From assembly GCA_034440615.1 (NCBI GenBank), contig JAOTOM010004306.1, forward strand, positions 1 through 64,000: a DNA stretch of 64,000 nt, read 5' to 3'. The notes beneath the pieces were generated by a model that had not been told where the DNA came from, made no database searches, and was given only the letters and a program-made list of their open reading frames with translations. Source of the DNA: Ashinkailepas kermadecensis (Eukaryota > Arthropoda > Thecostraca > Neolepadidae). The translations under genes were made by a program, and so were the position numbers. Of this stretch, positions 12,146 to 23,249 are shown piece by piece (the stretch's first letter is position 1; each line of letters starts with the position of its first letter).

Positions 12146-13080
12146 GTGAGCAGTTGATGATGTCACGACACTCGGAACACATGACACGACGATGTCCCCG
12201 TACCGACTTAACCGAGTCATGTTTCTCACGCCCAGAAACCAGGTCCACCAGGCCGCTTCGAAAACGTGCCCATAACGTGCGCAGTGCAGGGACTCCATTT
12301 TTATGCTGCTGGTGGAGAATGGCACCCCACCCCATCCCCCAAGCTTTGGAAATATGATACTCAGCGTCACCAAGCTCTCGGCGTAATAAGTTCGCTCAAT
12401 TGGGAGGTCTCTGTTGAAAAGTCGGCATCGTTTTAGGTCAGAGCTACCCCAGTCAATCTATGCTTCCATATCAACAGAAGCCATTCTTCAAAAGCTTGCC
12501 TGATTTGACACGGCTCGGGTAGTAGCGGATTACTCAGAGTATTCCTGACATTAGAAAATCATTGCGAGTCATTGACGGAGCTCAGATTTGTGGTGGATGG
12601 GTGCAAGTGAAGAGTACAATTTTGAGAGGGCCACCATGGGCCGCTTACCTGAGCTCGGGCGCATTTAGAAAAGAGCCATTTTCCCTGCCATTGATTAAGT
12701 CCATTTCAATATAAATAAATTCGAGTGTCCCCAGAGCGGCACATTTTCTACTGAGAGGTGCTCTCGGCTGACAAAAAAAAACAATACAGGAGGGTACACT
12801 CTAGCGTCCTGGATGGGCGCCTTTTTCCAGTCGAAGGAGCTCTTCTAGTATCGATTGGAGAGGGCAGTGCACCTTCGCCTCCCCTGCCTTGGATTCGTCC
12901 CTGTTGAAAGCGGTCAATGTAGCAACAGACACGACGAGAGCATCATGAAAACTTTGATTTTGGTGATATTCAAACAGTCAGTCCTGAATCTGAAGGCGGT
13001 TACCCTCAAAGGTTCCCTAATTATTTCAGAAGATACTCCACTGTAGCCGCCTCTTATTGTGGCCCAGGAATGAGTGTGCC
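12146..13080 (+). other. Intron 4, left part (no gene seen)
   Basis: Donor GTGAGC followed by mixed-composition DNA. No gene or recognisable element was seen. The acceptor end of the intron holds a 57-bp duplication, listed separately. Confidence 0.6.
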
Positions 13081-13194
13081 GCCAGTCGGCGCGTAACATA
13101 TATACCCCGCGCCCTACCAGCACGTCCGGACCTGGCCGCCAGTCGGCGCGTAACATATGTACCACGCGCCCTACCAGCACGTCCGGACCTGGGC
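13081..13194. repeat. 57-bp direct duplication just before exon 5
   Basis: Two near-identical copies (starts 13081 and 13138) of a GC-rich 57-bp unit beginning GCCAGTCGGCGCGTAACATA. The second copy ends about 50 bp before the exon 5 acceptor at 13243, so it sits where the branch point would be expected. Confidence 0.9.
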
Positions 13195-13243
13195 GTCCAG
13201 GTGCGACACCTACCCGCCATTCGGCTGACCGCTGTGCCCGCAG

Positions 13244-13415
13244 GCGTGTGACCGACACGGCGGTGGCAAGGGACACCGGCAGTGCAGACCGGACGGCTCC
13301 CTCAGCTGTCACACCGGCTGGCACGGAGACCAGTGCAACACACCCGTCTGCAAGCCCGGCTGCCACCCCCGGCAAGGATACTGCCGCACTCCTGGCGAGT
13401 GCCTCTGCAAAATAG
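13244..13415 (+). CDS. Dl-like: Exon 5: second half of DSL domain and most of EGF1
   Basis: 172 nt after acceptor CTGTGCCCGCAG. It enters in phase 0 and leaves in phase 1. It supplies the remaining four DSL cysteines (A-C-D-R-H-G-G-G-K-G-H-R-Q-C, then S-C-H-T-G-W-H-G-D-Q-C) and then EGF1 (PVCKPGCHPRQGYC, PGECLCKI). The final DSL part S-L-S-C-H-T-G-W-x-G-x-x-C is canonical. The stretch between the third and fourth cysteines keeps the family length but not its C-R-P-R-D-D-x-F-G-H-Y residues. The donor is GTCGGT, weaker than the other donors of the gene. Still, joining its last G to GG of exon 6 gives K-I-G-Y-S-G-Q-L-C, completing EGF1 with all six cysteines. Confidence 0.88.
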
Positions 13416-13869
13416 GTCGGTGGAGTCTACCCCCTCCCCCTCCACACCACCACCAATCCCGACGAGTGTCGCTATACAATAAGTTAGAATAGTTCGCCCT
13501 CCACCATATAAAATATTTCTGAGCATTACGTCTTCAACTCCGGCAGTTTCTTTTGTTATAAAGTTAAGCAATGTTCCCGATATTTAACCATGGAAATCGT
13601 CATCAGTTTGGCGTCTGATTACTTTCCGGTTTCTTCTGACCTTGTCATATTAACGACTCTGCCGCATCGCACGTTCGCGCTCAATTATATCTTCTTTAAA
13701 ATGAAATCCACTTCACCTAATTATCGACAAAATTACGACGGTATTTTAACACAAATGAAAACAAGACGCGAAATTTCGCCTTCTGGTCGTTAGTTAGATA
13801 GTTATTTGAGCTTAAGGGCACTTCGCCCAAAGCGTGATCGTTTAGCGCCCATAACTTTCCGTTCAGCAT

Positions 13870-16810
13870 TTCAGTTAGTTATGCGGACACTACACAAGGT
13901 GTTACCGGGATGAGTAGATGGTCCGAAATACGATCGCTCTCAGAAAGCGGAATATGTTCCCAAGATGTCTGAGTCATCAGCCAGAACATCGCGATATGTG
14001 ATGAACCGTGTATTATTTCCATAGAACAACCTTCGCTCTCTTGAGAAGTGCTGGCACGATAAATGTACATGACGCACGGTCAGGTGTTCCGTAAACAGAG
14101 GGGACGCTGTGGTTTCTCGTCCCCACAGAGAAGGTATTGGTGGGCAGCACATGTGTGGTCGAGACGCAGTCTGCAAAGCGTCACCTCGTCACTTCTGGAT
14201 CTGCGCTAGCACGATGGCCAGTCTCCAATGTGTGGTTTTACCGCGTGCAGCTTATTTGGCTGGTTCGTCTGTACGCTCCAGCACCTCTGCACACTTGGTG
14301 TTCATATATGATGATATTCCGGTGAGATGCCCCTGGCTGGCGGTGGAAAAAATGCGTTGCCTACTGAGGCCTACACGTCCCACGTTGCCTACTGAGGAAG
14401 AGTGTCAACGTGTGACGCGAGAACACCGCTAGGTACATGGGGTGGATAGGAAACTGACGTAACCTGCAGGCGTACCGCATGCCAAGCATTTCCCGTCTTA
14501 ACGCCAGTGGTGGTTCGTTGGCTTCTACCAGCATGCTAACGATTGGTGAGGTTCGGAATGATCCGGTAATGATGTGTATTGCCGCACGGTGTGCCGTGTC
14601 AAGGACACGCTTATTGGTAGTGCAAGCGCTGTCGTACACATAGCATGCGTAATCCAGCATAGATCGAACCAAGGACACGTACAGCACCATCAGTGTTTTA
14701 CGATGCGCACCGTATGAGGTTCGAGAAATACACTTTAGCAGGTTGAGCGGTATAAAGCAGTTCTCTCTGAATGTCATAAAATGTGGTGTATAGGTCACAC
14801 GATTATCAAGCTGCATTCCAAGGAATCTTGCGGTTCGCTTAGTTGGGATGCGCTTGTCATATATATTCATTTATAGCTCTTGAGTACATCGCCGGTGACA
14901 AAGGTTCATTCCAGCTGCCTTGTCTATGGAAAAGCGAAATCCATTTCAACCACTCCATCTCTGGAGCTGGTTTACCGCGAGTTGTAGCTGTCGTGTCAAC
15001 GATGATGTATTGGAGCCAGAGAACCAGATGGCGAATTCATCGACAAGCAACGATTTTGAGGTGGTGTATCACCAATGTCATTTATGAGTATGACAAACAA
15101 AGCTACGCATAGAACACCGCCCCGTGGAACTTCGTTGACTTGGCCAAAGCGTTCAGACAGCTCATGATCCACACGGATGCAGAAAAATCGGTCCTTCAAA
15201 AAATGATTGAGAAAAACACCCACGATTCCGCGAATTTCGCACTTTCGGGATTTCAGTAATATCCCATGTCGCCAGCCTGTTTCGTAAGCTCCTTCAATGT
15301 CAAAGAAGATAGTTCCCACATGTCTTTTATGCTCAAATGCGACACGAACAGCGGTATCGAAAATTCAGAAACTAAAGCCCCTTCTCTGTGGGGTCTTTTT
15401 ACTACCCCTTTTGCCCCCCACACCCTGACGTCTTCCATGGATAGGATGAAAAACGTCGTGTGGCAGTGCGCCGAAATATCACATACCTTTTCCCACATCA
15501 ATTCGACATGGTGTGTGAAAATTTTGGTGTCAGGTCCTCTACGGTCGACGAATTATTAAAGGTCAAGTGAGGTTACTTCCAAAAACGTTCAACCAGTCGC
15601 CACGCTTTAATGGATAAAGGTGTTTGAATGAAACTTTCAATGTTTGCTTATCCTTAGTGGCGAAATGAAACGCACCAGAGGAAATTTTTAATGTTTAACT
15701 TGCAATGACGTATTAGTTTTGCATATTTGCCCATTAGGGTTAAAATTGAACATTCTGGATAAAGTAAACATTTTTATGAGAGCAAGTTGAATTCAAGCAA
15801 CGTTTTGCGGTCCGCTCTACCCATCAGATAAAAAATCTAAAGAAAATCGAAAATTAAAAAGGTATATAAAATACTGATTTTGGGGTGCGCAAAAATGTTA
15901 GTACAATGGGCGATTTCGTCTTTCATTTCTGATTCAAAATATTTTTTCTTCAAATCTCCCCCAATATGAGCTTCCCAGGCCAAGAACATGATGTCAGTCA
16001 TGGTCACATATATTCCCATAGCGACGTCACTTTTGGGGATACAATTTTGGGGGTTGTTTCGGACCCTACTGGTCGGGCGCTTTCCGATGACATCTCTTTC
16101 GTTTTCGTGCGACGCTTAGTTTGGAGATTAGAGGGACGGCTCAAACCCCCACCCCCCTACCCCCGAGACGGGGTATGGGGATCTGACCGGAATGACGTTA
16201 AAATGGTTAAGGGTTAAAAGGTTTTATGTTATACCAAGGTGCTTCCGAAGACCAAACTGAGCGTTAATAAGATAGTTCTGTTATTATAAAACCCACATCG
16301 GTCGCCCATTTACCATCCTCTCTCGGAACTTGCACAGACAAGAGGTTAGGGCGATAGGCCGGTAATGAAGTGGTTCCAATCCGCCTTTCCTCGGTTTGAC
16401 AATTGGAACGATTATGGCTTCTCGCCAGGAAGCCGTGAAGCAACCCTCTTCCCCGACTCTATTAAATGTTGCCAAGTGTTTCTTGCGTTTCTGGAGGCAG
16501 ATGATTTAACATGTCATTATGTATGTTGTCAGTCTCCTCCGTCACGGTAATAGGACCTCCATCGCTGAGCGTGGCTCGTTAAAATAATAATTAATTTCTT
16601 ATAAGGTAGGTGACGAAATGTCGAGAAGTCAATTTGTTTAACTTCTAATTCAACTTTTCGGTAAAAAAAATTCAGGGTCATAGTTGGCGTTTCTAATTCG
16701 GGCTGCTAGTTAGTGCCCCAGCTATTTCATTAGCAAACTCAGAGGGGTCAATCACATCTACACCAGCCACGCGTAGAACGGGAAGGGGGACAGAGTTGTA
16801 AAGGCCAGCT
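13870..16810 (-). mobile_element. Jockey-like non-LTR retrotransposon (degraded, 5'-truncated, interrupted)
   Basis: Reading the minus strand from about 16810: an endonuclease-RT linker with L-P-P-E-T-Q-E-T-L, then the RT start EGCFTASWREAIIVPIVKP and H-Y-R-P-I-A-L-T-S-C, then an unrelated insertion, then RT motif A (FFDIEGAYETGWRHGIL), the V-P-R-G-G-V-L motif B, the thumb region (RFLGMQLDNRVTYTPHF, LVRSMLDYACYVYDSA) and a C-terminal R-L-R-L-D-H-T-C-A-A-H segment near 14130. Several stops and frameshifts separate these pieces, so it is inactive. Such reverse transcriptases copy their own RNA into genomic DNA. It lies inside intron 5, antisense to the host gene. Confidence 0.8.
15366..16215. 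other. ~0.85-kb insertion splitting the Jockey-like RT
   Basis: RT sequence stops near 16215 (N-Y-L-I-N-A-Q-F-G-L-R-K-H) and resumes near 15365 (D-T-A-V-R-V-A-F-E-H-K). The intervening DNA has no recognisable coding motif; its right end is rich in C runs. I take it as a later insertion of an unclassified sequence. Boundaries are estimates. Confidence 0.5.
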
Positions 16811-16979
16811 ATGCGCTTTATATGGGAATTAAAATTAAATTAAATTAAAAGGGAATTAAAAGATCCCGTAGGGATCTTTTAATGAGACCATAACCACCGG
16901 ACCATAGGGAATTGTATAACCATAACCATAGGGATTGTATCCATATTCATGGATACAATGAGTTTGTTGTATCCATGAA

Positions 16980-17560
16980 AGTGTGTTGGTTTCTGCCCCT
17001 CGGGACGCCCCACCACATGGGGGCCCTACTGGGGGAGGGGGGACGCCTGAGTTCCGCGGAGAGGAGGACGCCAGGCGCCCGAGGAGCTATACGGAGCAGA
17101 CGACGCCATCACCCGGCTGGGAAAGAGAGACTCACCACGCCGACCGGGATCCAGCGCCGCCCAGCCCTTGACCCCGGCCGGCCTGGCGGAGGGGGACAGA
17201 ACGAAGTCCAGGCCCCCGGCCCGAGGCGACCTGTCACTTGACCCATATGGGGTCCTACGGGCCCAGCCGCCCCTCCGGGATATCGGGACCAAAGAGACGT
17301 GTTGCTTCCCCTTCACAACTAGCACCGTGCAACGGGGGACCTCAGCCCCCAGGACTCCGTCAACCCAGGGGAACGGACCCAAGGAGCGCGACTACCCCGA
17401 TAAAACTGAGAGGACGGGTGGACTAGGGGAAGCTGGCCTACCTGCTTGTGACAAGGGAGGGGTTGTTGTTGCAGGATTGGATGAAGGACATACAAAGGGA
17501 CGTCAGCACGGGATGGATTCTGGGAACGGAAGAGAGGGATAGACGATGGAGACTGTGTGA
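16980..17560. other. CpG/GC-rich unclassified block in intron 5
   Basis: A sharply GC- and CpG-rich block in AT-rich surroundings, with open frames on both strands that I do not recognise. It could be the 5' UTR of a retroelement, a CpG island or part of an unknown repeat. No splice-compatible DSL or EGF motif occurs in it. Confidence 0.35.
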
Positions 17561-18729
17561 GCCCCCAGAAACACCTCCGTGCTTCCACATCCCTTATCGG
17601 GACGGCCGTGGTGACCCGAGGAAGCGCCATTTCGCTAGCCAGCCGAGTAACGAGGCTGACCCACTGCGAGGGCCATATGGTGGTGGTTCGATCCTCAAGA
17701 GTTGCCAGATTATTCACTACCAACATCCGCTTCCGGCTCACACTTCCCACTGGAATCTTTTCACGCGCAACGGCTAATTTCCACGGTAATCATCATTGAC
17801 AGCAATCTAATTATCACATCGAATGTGGCGATAACCATACTTTGACGGCGGGGTGTACGGCATATGTGAGCGCATGGCAGGCCATTGTTTACTTATCATT
17901 ACTTCGAAGTTTATCGACCGATTTTTATGAACTGAAAAAGAATCGAGAGTTTAACGTTTGCATTTATCGTTTCGTCACAGATTCTCCATGGCTTCATGTT
18001 TTGGCATGAAAGGTCATCCTAGGCCAGTGACCTCGGATAATTTTCCGCTCACTTTTCCTGGCCTCGGGCTTTCGTTGGGTATCATTGAACGTTAAAATCT
18101 AATTCAGCGTTGTACATTACTTCACCCATAATTTTGAAACTGGGAGAAGCTAAGGTCATCCTTGGTCAGTCCAGAACGGGAGGGGTCCCGTTAGAGCATA
18201 AGTGTCCCTCTCTTGTGTCTGAGAGCTCAAAAGGCTTTCGGCCTGGCCAGACATGGGGTGAAGCCTAAATGTCAAGCAGGTATGATGTCCGCATCCCGTG
18301 TATTTGCATGTCGATGGATGTCGATGGACGAAACTCTGGCCACCACCTGCCGTGTTTCCGATTATTCGCCACGATTCCCCTGCAGAAATGGTTTTATGTT
18401 GGCAGGGCTGGGCGCTCAATGTAACGTTCTGATCCAACCAACGCCCATGACAAGCCGCTGGCGTGTCGACATTTTACCAAGTCGGTAAAGAAGTAGCTCC
18501 AAAGGTGGTGGTGCACCACATCTTCGATTGTATGCTTATTTGTTTCTTATTTACACACCTGCATTCTGCATAGGTGCGTTACATGGATATAATATATCCG
18601 TACATTCAAGCAATTTTTGTGCATATTTTGCATGCAATTGCATTATTATTTCACATTGCCTATGCTGATTTAGCTGTACTCATCGTGCGGTACTTGCAAT
18701 ACATCGACAATGTCGGCAGGGTGCAGTCG
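17561..18729. other. Intron 5 DNA, no gene seen
   Basis: Mostly AT-rich sequence without recognisable coding motifs, RNA genes or elements. Confidence 0.5.
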
Positions 18730-19400
18730 TTAGCTATGTGATACAGTCGTTAGCTGTGTGGTACAGTGGGGAGCTGTGTGATACAGTGGGGAGCTGTGTG
18801 ATACAGTGTGGAGCTGTGTGATAGTGTGAAGCTGTGTGATACAGTGTGGAGCTGTGTGATAGTGTGGAGCTGTGTGATAGTGTGGAGCTGTGTGATACAG
18901 TGGGGAGCTGTGTGGTACAGTGTGGAGCTGTGTGATACAGTGGGGAACTGTGTGGTACAGTGGGGAGCTGTGTGATACAGTGGGGAGCTGTATGATACAG
19001 TGTGGAGCTGTGTGATACAGTGTGGAGCTGTGTGATAGTGTGGAGCTGTGTGATACAGTGGGGAGCTGTGTGGTACAGTGTGGAGCTTGTGTGATACAGT
19101 GGGGAACTGTGTGGTACAGTGGGGAGCTGTATGATACAGTGGGGAGCTGTGCGATACAGTGTGGAGCTGTGTGATACAGTGTGGAGCTGTGTGATACAGT
19201 GTGGAGCTGTGTGATACAGTGTGGAGCTGTGTGATATAGTGTGGAGCTGTGTGATACAGTGTGGAGCTGTGTGATACAGTGTGGAGCTGTGTGTTACAGT
19301 GTGGAGCTGTGTGATACAGTGGGGAGCTGTGTGATACAGTGGGGAGCTGTGTAATACAGTGGGGAGCTGTGTGGTACAGTGGGGAACTTTGTGGTACAGT
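18730..19400. repeat. 20-bp minisatellite upstream of exon 6
   Basis: More than 30 copies of a unit of about 20 bp (GATACAGTGTGGAGCTGTGT, with GGGGAGC, GGTACAG and 17-bp deleted variants). The unit resembles the start of exon 6 (GGTACAGTGGACAGCTGTG). The array passes without a break into the longer compound repeat that ends exactly at the exon 6 acceptor. Confidence 0.92.
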
Positions 19401-19419
19401 GGGGAGCCGTGCTCAGTGT

Positions 19420-20480
19420 GCAGTACTGGCAGAATACCAACAATGCCGGCAGAGAACAGTGGACAGCTGTGCGGTACTGTGAGGGGCTGTGTAGTACAAT
19501 AAGGAGCTGTGTGGTACAGTGGGGGAGTACTATAAGGAGCTGTGAGGTGCAGTGGGGAGCCGTGCTCAGTGTGCAGTACTGGCAGTATACCAACAATGAC
19601 GACAGGTACAGTGGACAGCTGTGTGGTACAGTGGGGAGCCGTGCTCAGTGTGCTCAGTGTGCAGTACCGGCAGCATACCAACAATGTCGATAGGGTACAG
19701 TGGACAGCTGTGTGGTACAGTGGGGAGCCGTGCTCAGTGTGCAGTACCGGCAGTATACCAACAATGCCGACAGGGTACAGTTGGGAGCCGTGCTCAGTGT
19801 ACAGTACCGGCAGTATACCAACAATGCCGACAGGGTACAGTGGCCAGCTGTGTGGTACAGTGGGGAGCCGTGCTCAGTGTACAGTACCGGCAGTATACCA
19901 ACAATGCCGACAGGGTACAGTGGCCAGCTGTGTGGTACAGTGGGGAGCCGTGCTCAGTGTGCAGTACCGGCAGTATACTAACAATGCCGACAGGGTACAA
20001 TGGCCAGCTGTGTGGTACAGTGGGGAGCCGTGCTCAGTGTGCAGTACCGGCAGTATACCAACAATGCCGACAGGGTACAATGGCCAGCTGTGTGGTACAG
20101 TGGGGAGCCGTGCTCAGTGTGCTCAGTGTGCAGTACCGGCAGTATACCAACAATGCCGACAGGGTACAGTGGGGAGCCGTGCTCAGTGTACAGTACCGGC
20201 AGTATACCAACAATGCCGACAGGGTACAATGGCCAGCTGTGTGGTACAGTGGGGAACCGTGCTCAGTGTGCTCAGTGTGCAGTACCGGCAGTATACCAAC
20301 AATGCCGACAGGGTACAGTGGCCAGCTGTGTGGTACAGTGGGGAGCCGTGCTCAGTGTGCAGTACCGGCAGTATACCAACAATGCCGACAGGGTACAATG
20401 GCCAGCTGTGTGGTACAGTGGGGAGCCGTGCTCAGTGTGCTCAGTGTGCAGTACCGGCAGTATACCAACAATGCCGGTAG
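19420..20480. repeat. 60/80/89-bp compound minisatellite made of splice-acceptor copies
   Basis: About a dozen units. Each contains CAGTACCGGCAGTATACCAACAATGCCGACAG followed by GGTACAGTGG, which is the intron end plus exon start of exon 6. Exon-start equivalents occur at 19694, 19774, 19834, 19914, 19994, 20074, 20163, 20223, 20312 and 20392, and the real one is at 20481. Spacings are 60, 80 or 89 bp. The last unit differs: GCCGGTAG instead of GCCGACAG. Long cysteine-containing frames stay open through the array. Confidence 0.93.
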
Positions 20481-20600
20481 GGTACAGTGGACAGCTGTGC
20501 TCCGAGTGTGTTCCGATGCCTGGCTGCCGCCACGGCCGCTGCAACAAGAGCTTCGAATGTCACTGCGAGCCAGGCTGGACCGGACTCTTCTGCAATCAAC
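20481..20600 (+). CDS. Dl-like: Exon 6: end of EGF1 and EGF2
   Basis: 120 nt, phase 1 in and phase 1 out, donor GTGAGT. The translation is Y-S-G-Q-L-C, then SECVPMPGCRHGRC, then FECHCEPGWTGLFCNQ. This completes EGF1 and gives a whole EGF2 of the short Delta type, with no residues wasted between cysteines. Together they match the DOS motif (first two EGFs of Delta, Serrate and Jagged). The acceptor GCCGGTAG lies at the edge of a minisatellite whose every unit holds a near-copy of this acceptor and exon start, so splice-site choice may be ambiguous in this gene. Using the nearest upstream copy (20392) reads into the TAG of the true acceptor. Confidence 0.88.
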
Positions 20601-20891
20601 GTGAGTCGCTCACCATACTGACATCACCATCGAATACGTCACCCAGCCCATGTTCGCAGCTGTCGAATCATGAGCATGTGGAACAACAACTTAGTCAACA
20701 CTATTGGGAGCGTGGACGCCGGTGCTGAATAGCAAACTGTAGACTGAAATTTGTCTGTCCTATGTTTACATCTTGAGTTATCTCTGACGCACCCATCGCG
20801 TGCGATAACCGTGCATGAAACATAGTTGTATTCTACAAAACAGCATGCACTTTATTTTCCCATTGATCGCCTACAACTGAGTGTGTTTCAG
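20601..20891 (+). other. Intron 6
   Basis: Short intron (291 bp) with donor GTGAGT and acceptor TGTGTTTCAG. Nothing else was recognised. Confidence 0.8.
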
Positions 20892-20952
20892 CCGTCTGTG
20901 CTGCTGGATGTGACAAGGACCGCGGCTACTGCACGCGACCAAATGAGTGCAG
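20892..20952 (+). CDS. Dl-like: Exon 7: first half of EGF3 (second DOS unit)
   Basis: 61 nt, phase 1 in, phase 2 out, acceptor TGTTTCAG, donor GTAATA. The translation is PVCAAGCDKDRGYCTRPNEC plus R. It repeats the start of EGF1 (P-V-C-x-x-G-C-x-x-x-x-G-Y-C-x-x-P-x-E-C). In a standard Delta the protein would move on to a conventional EGF3 here. Instead this begins a second copy of the EGF1-EGF2 pair. The exon has the same length and phases as exon 9. Confidence 0.88.
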
Positions 20953-22182
20953 GTAATATTCGCTTGCATACAAATAATCACCTGTAAAATGTCTGTTGTT
21001 CATTCTGCAATCCCCGAGCTATTCTGCTGTACGTTATCGCAGAATCGACATCTCCACGCGCCGCTCCGTTTCACATGGCTGGCGCTCGTTGCAGTCAGCT
21101 GGCTAAATGCTGAGTTGTGGCCCGAACGTTGAGTCTGAAAAGCTCAGAGCACATCTCATCCCTCCGGCCTCCCACTCACTGAAGAACTACAGCAACCTGA
21201 TTCAGTGTCACTTTTGCTACGTGAACTTGATGTCCCCCTCCCCCTCCACACACACAGCCGCAATCGAGATCTTCCTTAGAACATCGTACTTGTCGGAGGC
21301 TCCCGTTCCATTCGCACGGTTCAATTAATTTTTTTTGACTGGATACAGTATAGTTAAGTAATATTTGTATATACTTCTATGGATGTGTTTGTATGTTGCA
21401 TGTATGGATATATTTGCTATAATTGTTTGAATCGCATTTATTTACAATATAGTGTGCAAGGTGTTTCATCCGTGGCCCGCGATATCCGTTGGGCCTGTGC
21501 ATTAAATCTGGAAGAAAATTAGCCGTCTAGTGACTTTCTTGTTAACGAGATGAACAAGCTGCAACACGGATTTTCTTGTTTTTGCCTTCATTGTCATTGA
21601 AAACATGGTGGCGTAAGAGAAAATAGAAGAACATTTGCTGCGGGCATTTATATATTTGGGGTATACATGCAGTCATTTCCACTACAAAAATGTCTGTTGA
21701 ACATGATTCTGCTTTCACGCATGGGCAGGCAATGCCCATCTTGTCGAACCTTGAATCCCGCCCCTGATCCACAGTGCAGAGCCCTGGGAGACATCCATGC
21801 GATTTTCTAAAGACCGCGACTTTCAGTGATACACTCCGTATGCGTCCACCTAGGTATGCAGAACGCTATGTAACTTCAATGCCGTAGAGGCGTAGTTTGC
21901 GTAGTCAAATGTCATGGTCACTAAGGCCCGCTTCTGATGTGTAACAGTATTCCAACTTCAATGACCTTAATGGCTTTGATATACAAGGAGACTGAAATAC
22001 TCCATGGAAGTCCATATCTCCACCTTACCTACCATGGAAGGAATGTAGCTGCAGGTGGGATGTGGCTTGCTGAATGTGACTATAAATAGCATCTGTATAG
22101 GCTATGGGTGGCAATGTGATTGTAATCAAGTGAATGTTGTAAATGTTAGATGACTAGAAATTGAGAGGGCAATGCTATTAAT
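20953..22182 (+). other. Start of intron 7 (no gene seen)
   Basis: AT-rich intron DNA after donor GTAATA. No recognisable gene, RNA or element. Confidence 0.55.
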
Positions 22183-22850
22183 TCAGTTCCCATTCATATA
22201 CACCACATTGTGGGTGATGGCAGGCATCACTGCCGCAAAAGAGCTGCCTTTATTGATTAAATCTTCACATACTGCCCATGCAATTTTGGCCCGCAGACCA
22301 TCAGCATCAGCTATCCTGAGCATTTTATGGTGGTAGAATATGTATTTAGAACGCCAAGGAAATGGAACAGTTGATTCAAGCTTAACTTTCATAGCAACAC
22401 TTGGCGGTGCCGATCCAATCCGATCCGTTATCAGTATCAAGCTGAAATCCCAATGGATATCCAATCCATGGTATGCTCTAATATCAATACAAGAGAGCTT
22501 AAATGCGCCAGCTCCGACTCGAGAGAGCCGACAGTGGAGATCCGGCTTAGGTCCTTCGTTAGGCGTCAGACGCAATTTAATGCGGACATCGGGGGATCTC
22601 CAGTAAAGAAAGAAAACTGGTAGGTTCCTGATGCCATTCAAGAACTCTGAAATATGCGCCCGGGACAAGCGCGGCCGGCTGCCCACTAGTGTGTGCGCAA
22701 AGAATGTAGTTATATTGTATGATAGTCTGTCTCCAGTAGCGTCGCCACGAAATTCTTCCAGGGGGGGCAATATTGATAAGGGGGCCTCCTGCTCCCGAAA
22801 GGGGGCCTCCACTGTGATAGGGCTTCCTATTGCTTTTTTAGGCTCTTAGT
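22183..22850 (-). mobile_element. Element X, copy 3 (fragment with open frame)
   Basis: The minus strand is open for 209 codons (22812-22183). The middle, RLSRAHISEFLNGIR then L-P-V-F-F-L-Y-W-R-S-P-D-V, recurs on the plus strand at 48210-48330 as RLSRAHVSEFLNGIN then L-P-V-F-F-L-F-W-R-S-P. The DNA before it also matches copy 2 (GAGACAGACTATC versus GAGACAGAGTCTC). I do not recognise the protein. Because it recurs, I treat it as part of an unclassified interspersed element, not a host gene. Confidence 0.55.
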
Positions 22851-23249
22851 ATGGTTTCAGAATGGGGAACATGGCTTCATATTGATGTCTTGTTTGTTCT
22901 TGGCATGGTGCATCATTTACGCAAAGCGCAATAGCAAGAATATTTTTTTCCGCTGAGAACTAAGCCATACCAGGGTATAAATAAGCAAACGCACTGGCGG
23001 ATCTAGCCCACCGGTTGGGGGGGAGGGGGCCAACTTTCGGTTTTCGGCGTCAGTCCCCCCCCCCCCTCCCCCCAGTGGCGTACTTAGGAATTGCATCAGA
23101 GGAGGGGTCGAAGGGATTTGGAGGGTGCCCATTCTCCCACTATTTTTGGTTAAAAGCATCGGATTTCTTCCACTATTTGTCAAATGGACCCATTTTTACC
23201 AAAACGTTCATGTTCACGTTCAACGTCTTATACCACATCAACGTTCGTG

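Noticed and set aside
11080..20480. CRISPR-like regularly spaced repeats
   Set aside because: Units are contiguous with no unique spacers, and the context is clearly eukaryotic.
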